Assembly: GCA_021844275.1 (NCBI GenBank)
Contig: JAKBTR010000010.1
Coordinates: 1-64,000 of the forward strand
Source: Nitrospirota bacterium
Lineage (GTDB): Bacteria; Nitrospirota_A; Leptospirillia; Leptospirillales; Leptospirillaceae
DNA: 64,000 bases
Reading direction: 5' to 3'
The notes under the pieces were generated by a model. The model saw nothing but the letters and a program-made list of their open reading frames with translations. It searched no databases and was not told the origin of the DNA. Numbering within the stretch: position 1 is the stretch's first letter; each line of letters begins with the position of its first letter. The position numbers and the translations under genes were made by a program. Below, piece by piece: positions 35,308 to 43,383 of this stretch.

Positions 35308-35654
35308 TTTAAACCTCCGGTTTCAGCCTTTTTTGTTTCAGCTTTTGGCAGAAACGCCTGGTAGTAGAACTCTTTACCGATGCGGAAATAGCCAAGTTCA
35401 AGCTCTTGGAGCTTTTGGCAGCCCTCTTTCGGGACGCCCCAGAGTTGGGTTCCCGCACCGGGTGGGCGGGAAAAATAGAGAGTACAGAAATCTCCCTTCG
35501 GGCTCTTTTCAATCCGGGACGGGTGGCCGAACGTCTTGATTAAAATTGGCTTTTGTGACGCTTCTGCAGAAAGGAAAGGATGTGTCCTGGCAACGGCCAG
35601 GACGATGATCCCCAGAATGGCCGTTCCCGCAAGTAAAAGAAGGATTTTTCGCAT
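35304..35654 (-). CDS. Membrane-anchored or exported protein, 116 aa
   Basis: N-terminal hydrophobic segment (MRKILLLLAGTAILGIIVLAVA) acts as signal or anchor; the remainder is soluble with two cysteines (CTLYF, EGCQKL) and ends KAETKKAETGGLK. It lies 10 bp after the 206-aa gene and overlaps the 378-aa gene by four bases, so the set is translationally coupled. Function unknown. Confidence 0.6.
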   Translation of the reverse strand: MRKILLLLAGTAILGIIVLAVARTHPFLSAEASQKPILIKTFGHPSRIEKSPKGDFCTLYFSRPPGAGTQLWGVPKEGCQKLQELELGYFRIGKEFYYQAFLPKAETKKAETGGLK

Positions 35655-35664
35655 TGCACTGACC

Positions 35665-36285
35665 TCACTTGTAGATGTTGTTGAACGAGTTGTTCACCCC
35701 GTTCGTCATCGTGTTTGTCCCCGGCAATTGTCCGGTGTTCGCGCCGGGCAATCCGTTTGCCTTGTTGACAAGGCTTGATCCCATGTTCCCGAAGATTGAA
35801 GACACGCCGCCCGTCGCGCTGCCCAGAACACTGGAGGCCGTCCCGGTCAGCACCGGCGGAGGACCGGAATCGACCGTGCTGAAGCCGTTCTGCCCGAATC
35901 CGACGTTTCCTCCCAGTCCGTAACTGGAATAGGAATTCAGCGGGCTGGTCATGGTCGACACGGCGGACATCGCCGTCCCGGTCGCCATGGAACACCCCAT
36001 TTGTTCGAGCATGGACCCAATGGCCCCAAACGATTTGGGAAAGTTGAATGTCCCGCCCGCGTTCGACAGGCTGGAGAGACAGCCCTGGGAGGATTGCAAC
36101 TGCTGCCCCTGGGCGGCTTGCACCTGTGCCGCAGCCATAATGGCGCCCTGGCTCATGTTCTGGATCTGCTTTTGGGAAACGGCCTCTTGCGTCGCGATCA
36201 CCTGGTTGCAGGCCACTCCAGCAAATGCAGGTATGGGGATCAGAAAAATAATAATTGTGACTAGTTTCGTTAATAGCTTCTTCAT
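35665..36285 (-). CDS. Exported Gly/Ser/Asn-rich protein, 206 aa
   Basis: Signal peptide ending PIPAFA, then a cysteine-containing N-terminal domain with Gln/Ala-rich helix (QIQNMSQGAIMAAAQVQAAQ), and a low-complexity C-terminal half rich in Gly, Ser, Asn and Thr. It begins where the DotA-like gene ends (one-base overlap). Probably a secreted partner of that protein. No family recognised. Confidence 0.6.
   Translation of the reverse strand: MKKLLTKLVTIIIFLIPIPAFAGVACNQVIATQEAVSQKQIQNMSQGAIMAAAQVQAAQGQQLQSSQGCLSSLSNAGGTFNFPKSFGAIGSMLEQMGCSMATGTAMSAVSTMTSPLNSYSSYGLGGNVGFGQNGFSTVDSGPPPVLTGTASSVLGSATGGVSSIFGNMGSSLVNKANGLPGANTGQLPGTNTMTNGVNNSFNNIYK
36255..36272. repeat. 18-bp repeat with ACTAGT core, copy 2
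   Basis: Same 18 bases as 34156-34173, here inside the first codons of the 206-aa gene (encoding TKLVT). A related ACTAGT sequence also occurs at 39672-39686 within the relaxase gene and at 33618-33629 as a palindrome. Confidence 0.5.
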
Positions 36286-38582
36286 TACCTCCTCCTCCTG
36301 TAATTAGTGTTGGTGGGCGCAGGCCCCACGGGGCGAGGTCTATTTGGCTGATCCGGAGATTCTTCCGGTCCTCCTTCAGGTCCTCGCATTGCGGCGCCGG
36401 TCGCTGCCCCAAACATCGCGTCGACTCCGACGTGGCGTCCAGGGGTTCCGGTCGTGTCCGGCGTCCCCTGTGACGCTCCGTGCCCGCCCGCCCAGCCGAT
36501 CACAAGACTCGGGAGATCCAGAATGCACAACCTACCAAGCTTGTACATGCTTGAAATTAGTAGAAAATCCAGGATTCCCAGAAAACTGATCATTGCGACG
36601 ATCCCGTTTAACGATCCAGCAGTTATGCCAGTTACCATGCCCGAAAAACCTTGTAGGATCAGATACGCAAGGGATTGGTAGAGAATAAAAAAGATGAAGA
36701 ATCCAATGACCATTGCAACTGGCCTGATGAAAATCTCCAGGACTCGCAAGTATCCAGTCCTGGCAGACTCATGTATAAATCCTTCCCCCTCGGGCTGCGC
36801 ATGAAAAATTCCCCAGATGGGTACGGCAAAAATGGCCTCAAAAATGGAGAAGAGCCAAGCCAGCACGCCTCCGATAAAAAGAATGAACGGGAGGGCGGGC
36901 AGGATATAAGCCAGTCCTGATCCAAAAACAAGCAATGGCACGGCAATCATCAAAACAAATTTCCACCCAACTTTAGCTACTGCGGCGGCTGCGCCGGTGG
37001 CCGCTCCTGCGACTCCACCGATGACACCTCCAACAATTGGAATGTTCGATGAATTTTTGGCTGCTGTGTTGAGAGATTTTGTGCCAACTACTGCCCCGGC
37101 GATTACAGCCAGCGCCGTTTCTGTTCCGTCGATCACAGTGTTTCCAAGGCTCGCGGCAGTCAAAACTGGATCGCCGTTTTCGAGTGTCATACTGGAAAAA
37201 GAGGTGATGATTCCTGTCAAAGGACTGGCTACAAAATTGATGATTTTTGCCCAGGCGCTTGATCCGCTTGACACGCTCCCGCTCGCATCCGCGATCTGTC
37301 CGGGTGTTGGAGGATTGCCAACCATGTTTGTGCTCGAATCGAGCATTTTTGTGTAGGAATCAGTGCTGGCCAAAACGTTTTTAAGCCCATAGGTCCCGTT
37401 CGACGGTTCCGCCAGGGAGTCGATCGCGACTCCCTGGTAGCTCCATTTTTTAGTGATCATCGAACTTAACCGCTGATTTTGCTTGGCGAAGCTGTAAAAA
37501 AACGATCCAGCCATAATCCAGCCTCCGGAGGTAGCAGTACTCAGCCAATTCTGGAGGGTCGCCCCGTTTGACCCCTGGCTTGCCGCGCTTGCGGCGGCGT
37601 TTGAGATGGCGTTCTGGTAGTTGTTGATGGCGTTGTACAAAGGCTGAGGGTTGGGAAGCTGAGGAATTGTCGGGGCTCCGGTATTCGGGGCATTCACGAT
37701 CTGGACAGCAAGGGGGGCCAGGGTTGAGAGCATCTGTGTTAAAGCAGTGGATTGGGCGCTGGCGATTGATTCCGCCGCTGGAGTGGTATGCCAGCTATTG
37801 TATGAAAAAGTGAAACTTCCGCACACGCCCGGCGGTAAGCCGCTGTTTGCCGCTCCGTTGAAGCCGATCTGGTCGATGATATTTTGAGTTGAGGTTCCAC
37901 CAGGCTGTGACCCAAAAAAGGAAGGTCCATACCCGGAAGTTTGTGGATTGGTAATGGTGAAAGTCGACTTCTGTTGCTGTTCCTGGACATACTGCCCGGG
38001 CATCGGAGGAAGCACCTGCGGCGGGGAATTGGGATTCATCGGGTCGGTGCCATTGTACTGCGTCCCCTGGCCGATGTAGTAGTATTCCGAATTCACAAAG
38101 TTCTGGCAAACGAGACTTTGCAAAGCATCCTTTGCGAGTTCCGTACCGGTGTTGCTGTTTACGATCACCGCCGGACCGCCTTTTATCAGGTATTGGGCCC
38201 CGGCGGTCCAGACATTGTCCGCAAATCCCACAGACATCCCAACAAGCCACAGAAGCACGCTTTGCACGATCGAGATTCCCGCCGGAGGAACAGGGGCAAG
38301 GAAAGCCCCTGCGGCCACGATCCGGACCGGCATCCACTTACTGTACCGCCTTCCAAGAGGAACTCCGTCCTGGGAGGCTTCCGCAATACCCATCAGCAAA
38401 CTATAAACAGCAAATACACCCAAAACTGCAAAAAGAGTTGTGTCGTACAGACTCAAGATCGTTTGAAGAAATCCGCCACTGTTGCCGGAAAAATTCTGCC
38501 AGCCGGCACCGAATAACTTATTGAGTAGCTGGACCGAGAGATCCGAGTTTGAAGGGGTCAACGGGTTCATTTTTTGAGCCAT
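36285..38582 (-). CDS. DotA/TraY-family polytopic membrane protein
   Basis: 765 residues. N-terminal membrane helices (about 40-65, 85-105 and 105-130), a long periplasmic domain with low complexity (about 140-500) and five or so C-terminal helices (about 535-710) including FVLMIAVPLLVFGSGLAYIL and IPxWGIFHAQPEGEG-like sequence. This is the layout of DotA of the Dot/Icm system and TraY of IncI plasmids, inner-membrane parts of type IVB secretion. The last 60 residues are Pro/Arg-rich. ATG at 38570 overlapping the previous stop is an alternative start. Confidence 0.85.
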   Translation of the reverse strand: MAQKMNPLTPSNSDLSVQLLNKLFGAGWQNFSGNSGGFLQTILSLYDTTLFAVLGVFAVYSLLMGIAEASQDGVPLGRRYSKWMPVRIVAAGAFLAPVPPAGISIVQSVLLWLVGMSVGFADNVWTAGAQYLIKGGPAVIVNSNTGTELAKDALQSLVCQNFVNSEYYYIGQGTQYNGTDPMNPNSPPQVLPPMPGQYVQEQQQKSTFTITNPQTSGYGPSFFGSQPGGTSTQNIIDQIGFNGAANSGLPPGVCGSFTFSYNSWHTTPAAESIASAQSTALTQMLSTLAPLAVQIVNAPNTGAPTIPQLPNPQPLYNAINNYQNAISNAAASAASQGSNGATLQNWLSTATSGGWIMAGSFFYSFAKQNQRLSSMITKKWSYQGVAIDSLAEPSNGTYGLKNVLASTDSYTKMLDSSTNMVGNPPTPGQIADASGSVSSGSSAWAKIINFVASPLTGIITSFSSMTLENGDPVLTAASLGNTVIDGTETALAVIAGAVVGTKSLNTAAKNSSNIPIVGGVIGGVAGAATGAAAAVAKVGWKFVLMIAVPLLVFGSGLAYILPALPFILFIGGVLAWLFSIFEAIFAVPIWGIFHAQPEGEGFIHESARTGYLRVLEIFIRPVAMVIGFFIFFILYQSLAYLILQGFSGMVTGITAGSLNGIVAMISFLGILDFLLISSMYKLGRLCILDLPSLVIGWAGGHGASQGTPDTTGTPGRHVGVDAMFGAATGAAMRGPEGGPEESPDQPNRPRPVGPAPTNTNYRRRR

Positions 38583-38755
38583 CCCCAGTTTTTATAGGTA
38601 TAAAAAAAACAAAGACACCCCACCCCAATCAAAAAATTGGGGAGATTCAGCCAATAGAGGTACCAGAGGGTCATCAGGAGGGAAACTCGCTGGCCTGTGG
38701 CCACGATCATGCGTTCGATCGCCTCTCCCCACGTCATTTTCTGCATTTTTTCCAT
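38567..38755 (-). CDS. Small membrane protein, 62 aa
   Basis: One or two hydrophobic segments (about residues 24-52, LLMTLWYLYWLNLPNFLIGVG) and a cysteine (CLCFF). It lies one base after the 108-aa gene, and its stop overlaps a possible start of the DotA-like gene in ATGA. Probably an accessory of that protein. Confidence 0.6.
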   Translation of the reverse strand: MEKMQKMTWGEAIERMIVATGQRVSLLMTLWYLYWLNLPNFLIGVGCLCFFYTYKNWGWLKK

Positions 38756-38756
38756 G

Positions 38757-39083
38757 TCATATCTCGACTAATTCAGCCAAGTCATGCGCCTCAAAGAGAA
38801 AATTCTGGAGAAAAATCGGGTCTGGTTTTTCAGAATTCAGAATTTTCGATGAAAGTTCTTCAAAAATCGCGAGAAATGGATGGGTCGGACCCGCCGGGCG
38901 TTTCATTTTCAGGAGGTGGAGCATGGCGCGGTTCAAACATTCCGCGGCGTCAAATTTCGTTTCTTTTTCTGAATATTCCTCATCTTTACTCAATAAAAAG
39001 ACAGCTTCACTGCAAAAAACAAGAAAAAAGGCGCTTTCCGGCAACAAAGTGACTTTGTTCTCAAGTTCCGTAAAATCAATCAT
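38757..39083 (-). CDS. Cytoplasmic protein of unknown function, 108 aa
   Basis: Acidic, helical, no signal or membrane segment; contains CSEAVFLLSKDEE and PTHPFLAIFEELSSKIL. The ATG lies inside the last codons of the small RHH-type gene upstream, GGAGAAAAAG serving as ribosome-binding site. Part of the same leftward operon. No family recognised. Confidence 0.55.
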   Translation of the reverse strand: MIDFTELENKVTLLPESAFFLVFCSEAVFLLSKDEEYSEKETKFDAAECLNRAMLHLLKMKRPAGPTHPFLAIFEELSSKILNSEKPDPIFLQNFLFEAHDLAELVEI

Positions 39084-39249
39084 CTTTTTCTCCGTTTATT
39101 ATTAAAAATTGTGCAATTGCAAGGCGGATGAGCTTTCCCGTCGTTTTTTCTTCTTGTTTGGCCCGTTTCCTAAGTTTTTTCAGTGTTTTTTCATCGATCC
39201 GAAGCGAGAAAACAACCATCGGAGCCGGTTTCTTTCGTTTTTTGTTCAG
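39076..39249 (-). CDS. Small ribbon-helix-helix DNA-binding protein, first gene of the DotA-like operon
   Basis: 57 residues if begun at CTG (39249), which has AAAGGAGG seven bases upstream; an in-frame ATG at 39219 (47 residues) has none. The body MVVFSLRIDEKTLKKLRKRA followed by EEKTTGKLIRLAIAQFLI has the strand-helix-helix pattern of CopG/Arc-type repressors, preceded by a basic KKRKKPAP. As first gene it is a likely autoregulator of this operon and possibly of the ACTAGT-centred sites. Confidence 0.65.
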   Translation of the reverse strand: MNKKRKKPAPMVVFSLRIDEKTLKKLRKRAKQEEKTTGKLIRLAIAQFLIINGEKDD

Positions 39250-39288
39250 AACATCACCTCCTTTCTTTGATTTCGTATTACGATTTTT

Positions 39289-39316
39289 ATTTTAACAAAC
39301 GATAGAAATAAGTCAA
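39289..39316 (-). promoter_or_regulatory. Promoter of the RHH/DotA-like operon
   Basis: Minus strand TTGACT (39311-39316), 16-base spacer, TAAAAT (39289-39294), in an AT-rich stretch 40 bp upstream of the CTG start. The surrounding 100 bp are the most AT-rich in the transfer region. Confidence 0.55.
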
Positions 39317-39543
39317 GTGTAAGTGTTTAAAAAATATGAATTTATGTTGACAAAACTGTTCATGAGAGATACATAAAAATTAAAAAATATGGAGGGGAAG
39401 GGCTAGTTCTTGCGGTTTTCGAGAACCTTAGCCCGTCCGGACCGATGCGCCGGGGGGGAGCCCAGCGAAGCGCACAGAGACCGCAAGAGTCTCGATGTCG
39501 CGAGCGGAAGGCGCAAGGGGAGCAAGGGCGATAAGGAAGGGGA

Positions 39544-42500
39544 TCAGAACCCCAGTTCCAGTTCCCGTTCGAGTTCCCGCTCGCGGATCCTTTCCCGGCC
39601 CTTTTGGCCCTTTTCTTTCCCGTTCTCCCAGTTGCCCGCCTGGGTCTCCTTTTCAATCTCAAGTTCTTTTTCGTGACTAGTTACGGCCTTTGGCTCGATC
39701 TCAAAGTCCAGGGCGTTCATTTTTTCCCGGGAACGGATGGAGCCAATCAGGGAACGGACTTTTTCTAGCCCGAAGTCCAATTCTTCTTGCTGTTCCTGTG
39801 TTCTTTCATTCATCTGACTTGAGGCGTGCCTGTTCAGGAAGGACCGGCAGAGGTCGAAATCGCTCTCAATTCCTTGGGGGAGAGGGATTCCCTGGTCTCC
39901 GGATAAGCTCATTGCATAGGAAAGCATCTTTTCCGTGGGGGCCAGTTCTACGCCTGCCGCCTGAGCGGCGCGGTCAAGCTGATCCTCTGTCATGACCATG
40001 TGGGCCCCGTCCTTGTGGCGGGTCAACTGGACATACAATTGTTCAAGTCCCTGGAAGCCGATGTAATTGTAGGTTTGGGAACCGGTCTCGCCCTGGCTTT
40101 TATTGATCGTGATGGCGTATCCGTGTTGAAAATGCTCATATCGCAACGGATCAAAGGAGAGGTCCTTTCCGGAATCCATCCGGACGTGAAAAAGCCAGGT
40201 TCCGTTTGAATCCTGGGCGATCTCTTTTAAAGTTCCCGTCTCGCCGTTCATCACCCCCATGGTCTTGTTGTTCCGGGAGAAGTAAATCCGGTCCCCACCT
40301 TGAAATTCCTTGATTCCGGTGGAGGTCTTGACCTCCGCCCGGATCCCGTCGAGGAGACCCTTTTCCTGTATGGCCGCTCGCGCCCTGGCGTTCAATTCCG
40401 CAACATCCACCTTCCTATAGGCGGTCAGGAGAGAGGCCCGAGCCTCCGGGTTGAAGTCCTGCGCCCACTTCCCAACGGTCGCGGCCATGGCATGATCACG
40501 ATCCTTTGCGATCGTGATCATGCCGGCCTGGGCGTATTTCTCAAGGGCTTCCTTCACCTTTCCGTCCCGGATTTCCCGGGACGCCTGTTTCTGCCAGTCC
40601 GCTTTCTGGCGGCGGTTTTCCGTGAGCTCCACGAATTCAATCTTTTTCATGAGTCCCTTGACCGGGGATCCTGCCGCTACGGGAGGAACCTGTCGATCGT
40701 CCCCGACCAGTTCAAGTTTCGCCCCCGCCGCGTGAGCCAAAGCCTGCAGGCGGTCGAGGGTCCGGGTATCGCACATCATGGCTTCATCCACGACGATGAC
40801 CGACTTTGCAGAAAGTTTTCTTGTGGGATCTGCTCTTGTTCCGTCATCTCGGTCATAGCCTTCAAGATCTCTCAAGAGGCTGGCGATGGTCTGGCTTTTA
40901 ATCCCAGTCTCATTTTCCATGAGCTTGGCAGTCTTCCCCTGGAGGGCGCATCCGATGACCTCAAAACCGGCCTCTTCATATCCATAGCGGACGGGAACCA
41001 GGGCGGTGCTTTTCCCGGCTCCGGCGTGTCCCTGGACGATCTTCGTCCGGCCTTCCGTCCGGGTCATGTATTCGATGGCGGCGAGTTGTTCCGGAGAGAA
41101 ACCGAATCCCTGCTCCCTTTCCCGGCGCTCGATGGCCGCATGGACGGTTTCCGGGTCCAGGACATGGGACCGGTCCTCTTTCCCTTCCCAGGCCCGGGCG
41201 AGGATCCCTTGTTCCAGTTCGAGCATTTCCTTGGTTGTATAGTAGGTTTTTCCGTCCTGGCCCCGGAGTTTCACGAGGTCTTGGTGGCGCTTGAGGGCGG
41301 CCACTTCCTTTTTCACGTCCTCGAGGCCTTTGCCTTGGTGGCTGAAGACAATCGAGGCCTCTTTGAAGAGGTCCTTTTCTTCAAAGACGGCTTCCATAGT
41401 GGTCAGTTTCCGAAGGATTTCCTCCCGATTGATCTCCTTGGGTTTTTCTTCAAAAAGCTCTTGCAATCCGAAGCGATGTATCTGTTTTTCTGACCATTCC
41501 TCAAAGGTCGGAAGTGGGGCCCGGCGGCCTGACTGGGCATTTGCTTCCTGGACGAGCATTATTTTTTCCTCGTGGGCTCCCCTTGGTTCTTCCAGAAAAA
41601 ACTTGAGCTCGAGTCGATCCCATTCGTCCAGATCCTTGAATCGAGCATCAGAAAGAATTTTTTCTACCGTTTCAGGGGGAAAGCCCTCATTATTTGTGGT
41701 GTCTTCAAAGACGGCTTCCATGGTGGTCAGCTTCCGAAGGACTTCCTCCCGATTGATCTCCTTGGGTCTTTCTTCAAAAAGTTCTTGCAATCCGAAGCGA
41801 TGTATCTGTTTTTCTGACCATTCCTCAAAGGTCGGAAGTGGGGCCCGGCGGCCTGACTGGGCATTCGCTTCATGGACGAGCATTATTTCTTCCTCGTGGG
41901 CTCCCCTTGGTTCTTCCAGAAAAAACTTGAGGTTGAGTCGATCCCATTCGTCCAGATCCTTGAATCGAGCATCAGAAAGAATTTTTTCTACCGTTTCAGG
42001 GGGAAAGCCCTCATTATTTGTGGTGTCTTCAAAGACGGCTTCCATGGTGGTCAGCTTCCGAAGGACTTCCTCCCGATTGATCTCCTTGGGTCTTTCTTCA
42101 AAAAGTTCTTGCAATCCGAAGCGATGTATCTGTTTTTCTGACCATTCCTCAAAGGTCGGAAGTGGGGCCCGGCGGCCTGACTGGGCATTCGCTTCATGGA
42201 CGAGCATTATTTCTTCCTCGTGGGCTCCCCTTGGTTCTTCCAGAAAAAACTTGAGGTTGAGTCGATCCCATTCGTCCAGATCCTTGAATCGAGCATCAGA
42301 AAGAATTTTTTCTACCGTTTCAGGGGGAAAGCCCTCATTATTTGTGGTGTCATCAAAGATGGCTTCCATGCTGGTCAGGTTCGGAAGGATTTCCTCCCGG
42401 TCGATTTCCTTGGCCGCCTCTTTTTCAAGCCCCCTCAGGGCATCAATCGTTTCGCGAGTGACGCCGTGGGTCAAGGCCCGGGCATCCCAATCGGCCTGGA

Positions 42501-43383
42501 GGATCTCCGCGGGGATATTTCCCTTGTCGAAACGATTGTCCAGATTGGCGATTTCCGACGCCTTCCCTCCGGAAAGTCCCAACTTTTCGAGGGCTTCAAG
42601 AATCTGCTCACGCCGTTGCGATGTCTCTTTTTCAAGCTCTTTCGGAATCCCGACAATTCGAAAATAATCCCCGTCGGCTTCGATCTGGAAGCCCATCTCC
42701 TTGATTTCTTTTGCAAGCTCCGCCCTATAGATGGCTCCCAAGGCCATTTTCCATTCGTATAGCTGCTTTCCGTTCAACGCTCCCCACGTTCCATCCTCAC
42801 GGAGGGCCATATTTTGAAGCATCAAATGGATGTGAAGCTGTGGATCCGGGATGGACTGGGCGTCAACGGGCCGTGAGGAACCATGCAGGAAGGCGGCGGC
42901 CAGGAGCTTGGCGTTCACCTGCTCGATGGTGCCTTTTGAGCTTGACCCCTGCCGCGCGAGGGGGAAGTTCTGCTCGATGAATTCCAAGACCTTTTCGACG
43001 GCCCGAGTTTGGGCGTCTTCGACACCTTTCCTCACGTCCTCGTTTCCCACGGCCCAGACGATACTGACGGACTTGGGGGCGGAAAAGGTCAAATCCCAAG
43101 CATAGCGGCGATCTTCACCGGCGCCCTGGAGCAGTCCTTGACCGCTCCGGGGATCCTGCCCCATCAGGGTCCGGATATGGTCTTCACGATTGACGGCTCC
43201 CTTTAGTCCCAAAGCCTCCGCCGCGGACCCCATCCAGACTGAGGGGGTCTTATCGTTCCCTTGGGAGTAGTAGTCTTCGATGGCTCCGGGGGCTTTGGAT
43301 TTGTCCTTGGATTCGTCCGGGTACTTGGCAACTCCGGCCACATCCTTGGCCGAGGTTCCTTTTTTGCAGCTAATGCTTAGCAT
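39544..43383 (-). CDS. MobF-family relaxase-helicase (TrwC/TraI type) with internal tandem repeats
   Basis: 1279 residues. Relaxase domain about 1-290: tyrosines near the N-terminus (Tyr21, Tyr38-39), TrwC-like VWMGSAAEALGLKG and the metal-binding histidine motif PQLHIHLMLQN. About 330-655 is three tandem 108-residue repeats unknown to me in TrwC. Helicase domain from about 760: Walker A QGHAGAGKST, Walker B VIVVDEAMM, and the UvrD-type C-terminal YAITINKSQGETG. It should nick oriT and unwind the strand for transfer. It begins directly after the coupling-protein stop (TAAATG). Confidence 0.93.
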   Translation of the reverse strand: MLSISCKKGTSAKDVAGVAKYPDESKDKSKAPGAIEDYYSQGNDKTPSVWMGSAAEALGLKGAVNREDHIRTLMGQDPRSGQGLLQGAGEDRRYAWDLTFSAPKSVSIVWAVGNEDVRKGVEDAQTRAVEKVLEFIEQNFPLARQGSSSKGTIEQVNAKLLAAAFLHGSSRPVDAQSIPDPQLHIHLMLQNMALREDGTWGALNGKQLYEWKMALGAIYRAELAKEIKEMGFQIEADGDYFRIVGIPKELEKETSQRREQILEALEKLGLSGGKASEIANLDNRFDKGNIPAEILQADWDARALTHGVTRETIDALRGLEKEAAKEIDREEILPNLTSMEAIFDDTTNNEGFPPETVEKILSDARFKDLDEWDRLNLKFFLEEPRGAHEEEIMLVHEANAQSGRRAPLPTFEEWSEKQIHRFGLQELFEERPKEINREEVLRKLTTMEAVFEDTTNNEGFPPETVEKILSDARFKDLDEWDRLNLKFFLEEPRGAHEEEIMLVHEANAQSGRRAPLPTFEEWSEKQIHRFGLQELFEERPKEINREEVLRKLTTMEAVFEDTTNNEGFPPETVEKILSDARFKDLDEWDRLELKFFLEEPRGAHEEKIMLVQEANAQSGRRAPLPTFEEWSEKQIHRFGLQELFEEKPKEINREEILRKLTTMEAVFEEKDLFKEASIVFSHQGKGLEDVKKEVAALKRHQDLVKLRGQDGKTYYTTKEMLELEQGILARAWEGKEDRSHVLDPETVHAAIERREREQGFGFSPEQLAAIEYMTRTEGRTKIVQGHAGAGKSTALVPVRYGYEEAGFEVIGCALQGKTAKLMENETGIKSQTIASLLRDLEGYDRDDGTRADPTRKLSAKSVIVVDEAMMCDTRTLDRLQALAHAAGAKLELVGDDRQVPPVAAGSPVKGLMKKIEFVELTENRRQKADWQKQASREIRDGKVKEALEKYAQAGMITIAKDRDHAMAATVGKWAQDFNPEARASLLTAYRKVDVAELNARARAAIQEKGLLDGIRAEVKTSTGIKEFQGGDRIYFSRNNKTMGVMNGETGTLKEIAQDSNGTWLFHVRMDSGKDLSFDPLRYEHFQHGYAITINKSQGETGSQTYNYIGFQGLEQLYVQLTRHKDGAHMVMTEDQLDRAAQAAGVELAPTEKMLSYAMSLSGDQGIPLPQGIESDFDLCRSFLNRHASSQMNERTQEQQEELDFGLEKVRSLIGSIRSREKMNALDFEIEPKAVTSHEKELEIEKETQAGNWENGKEKGQKGRERIRERELERELELGF
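41437..42408 (-). repeat. Three tandem 324-bp repeats inside the relaxase gene
   Basis: Copies at 42085-42408, 41761-42084 and 41437-41760, each 108 codons, followed by the first 15-16 codons of a fourth copy. The last two copies are almost identical; the first differs in its opening codons. Each unit contains TTNNEGFPPETVEKILSDA, DLDEWDRL, LKFFLEEPRGAHEE and FGLQELFEE. The near identity points to recent amplification or gene conversion. Confidence 0.93.

Noticed and set aside
39347..39544. Rightward promoter TTGACA at 39347 with a gene at 39410-39676
   Set aside because: No acceptable -10 at 16-18 bases and the frame overlaps the relaxase end with low-complexity Ser/Arg composition. The stretch remains unexplained.
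41437..42408. CRISPR-like array
   Set aside because: The repeat units are 324 bp, coding, in frame and adjoin without spacers. No CRISPR array was seen anywhere in the window.
41291..42667. 458-codon plus-strand frame with long repeats, Ser-rich
   Set aside because: Its repeats are only the reverse of the 324-bp relaxase repeats; the relaxase frame has recognisable domains.
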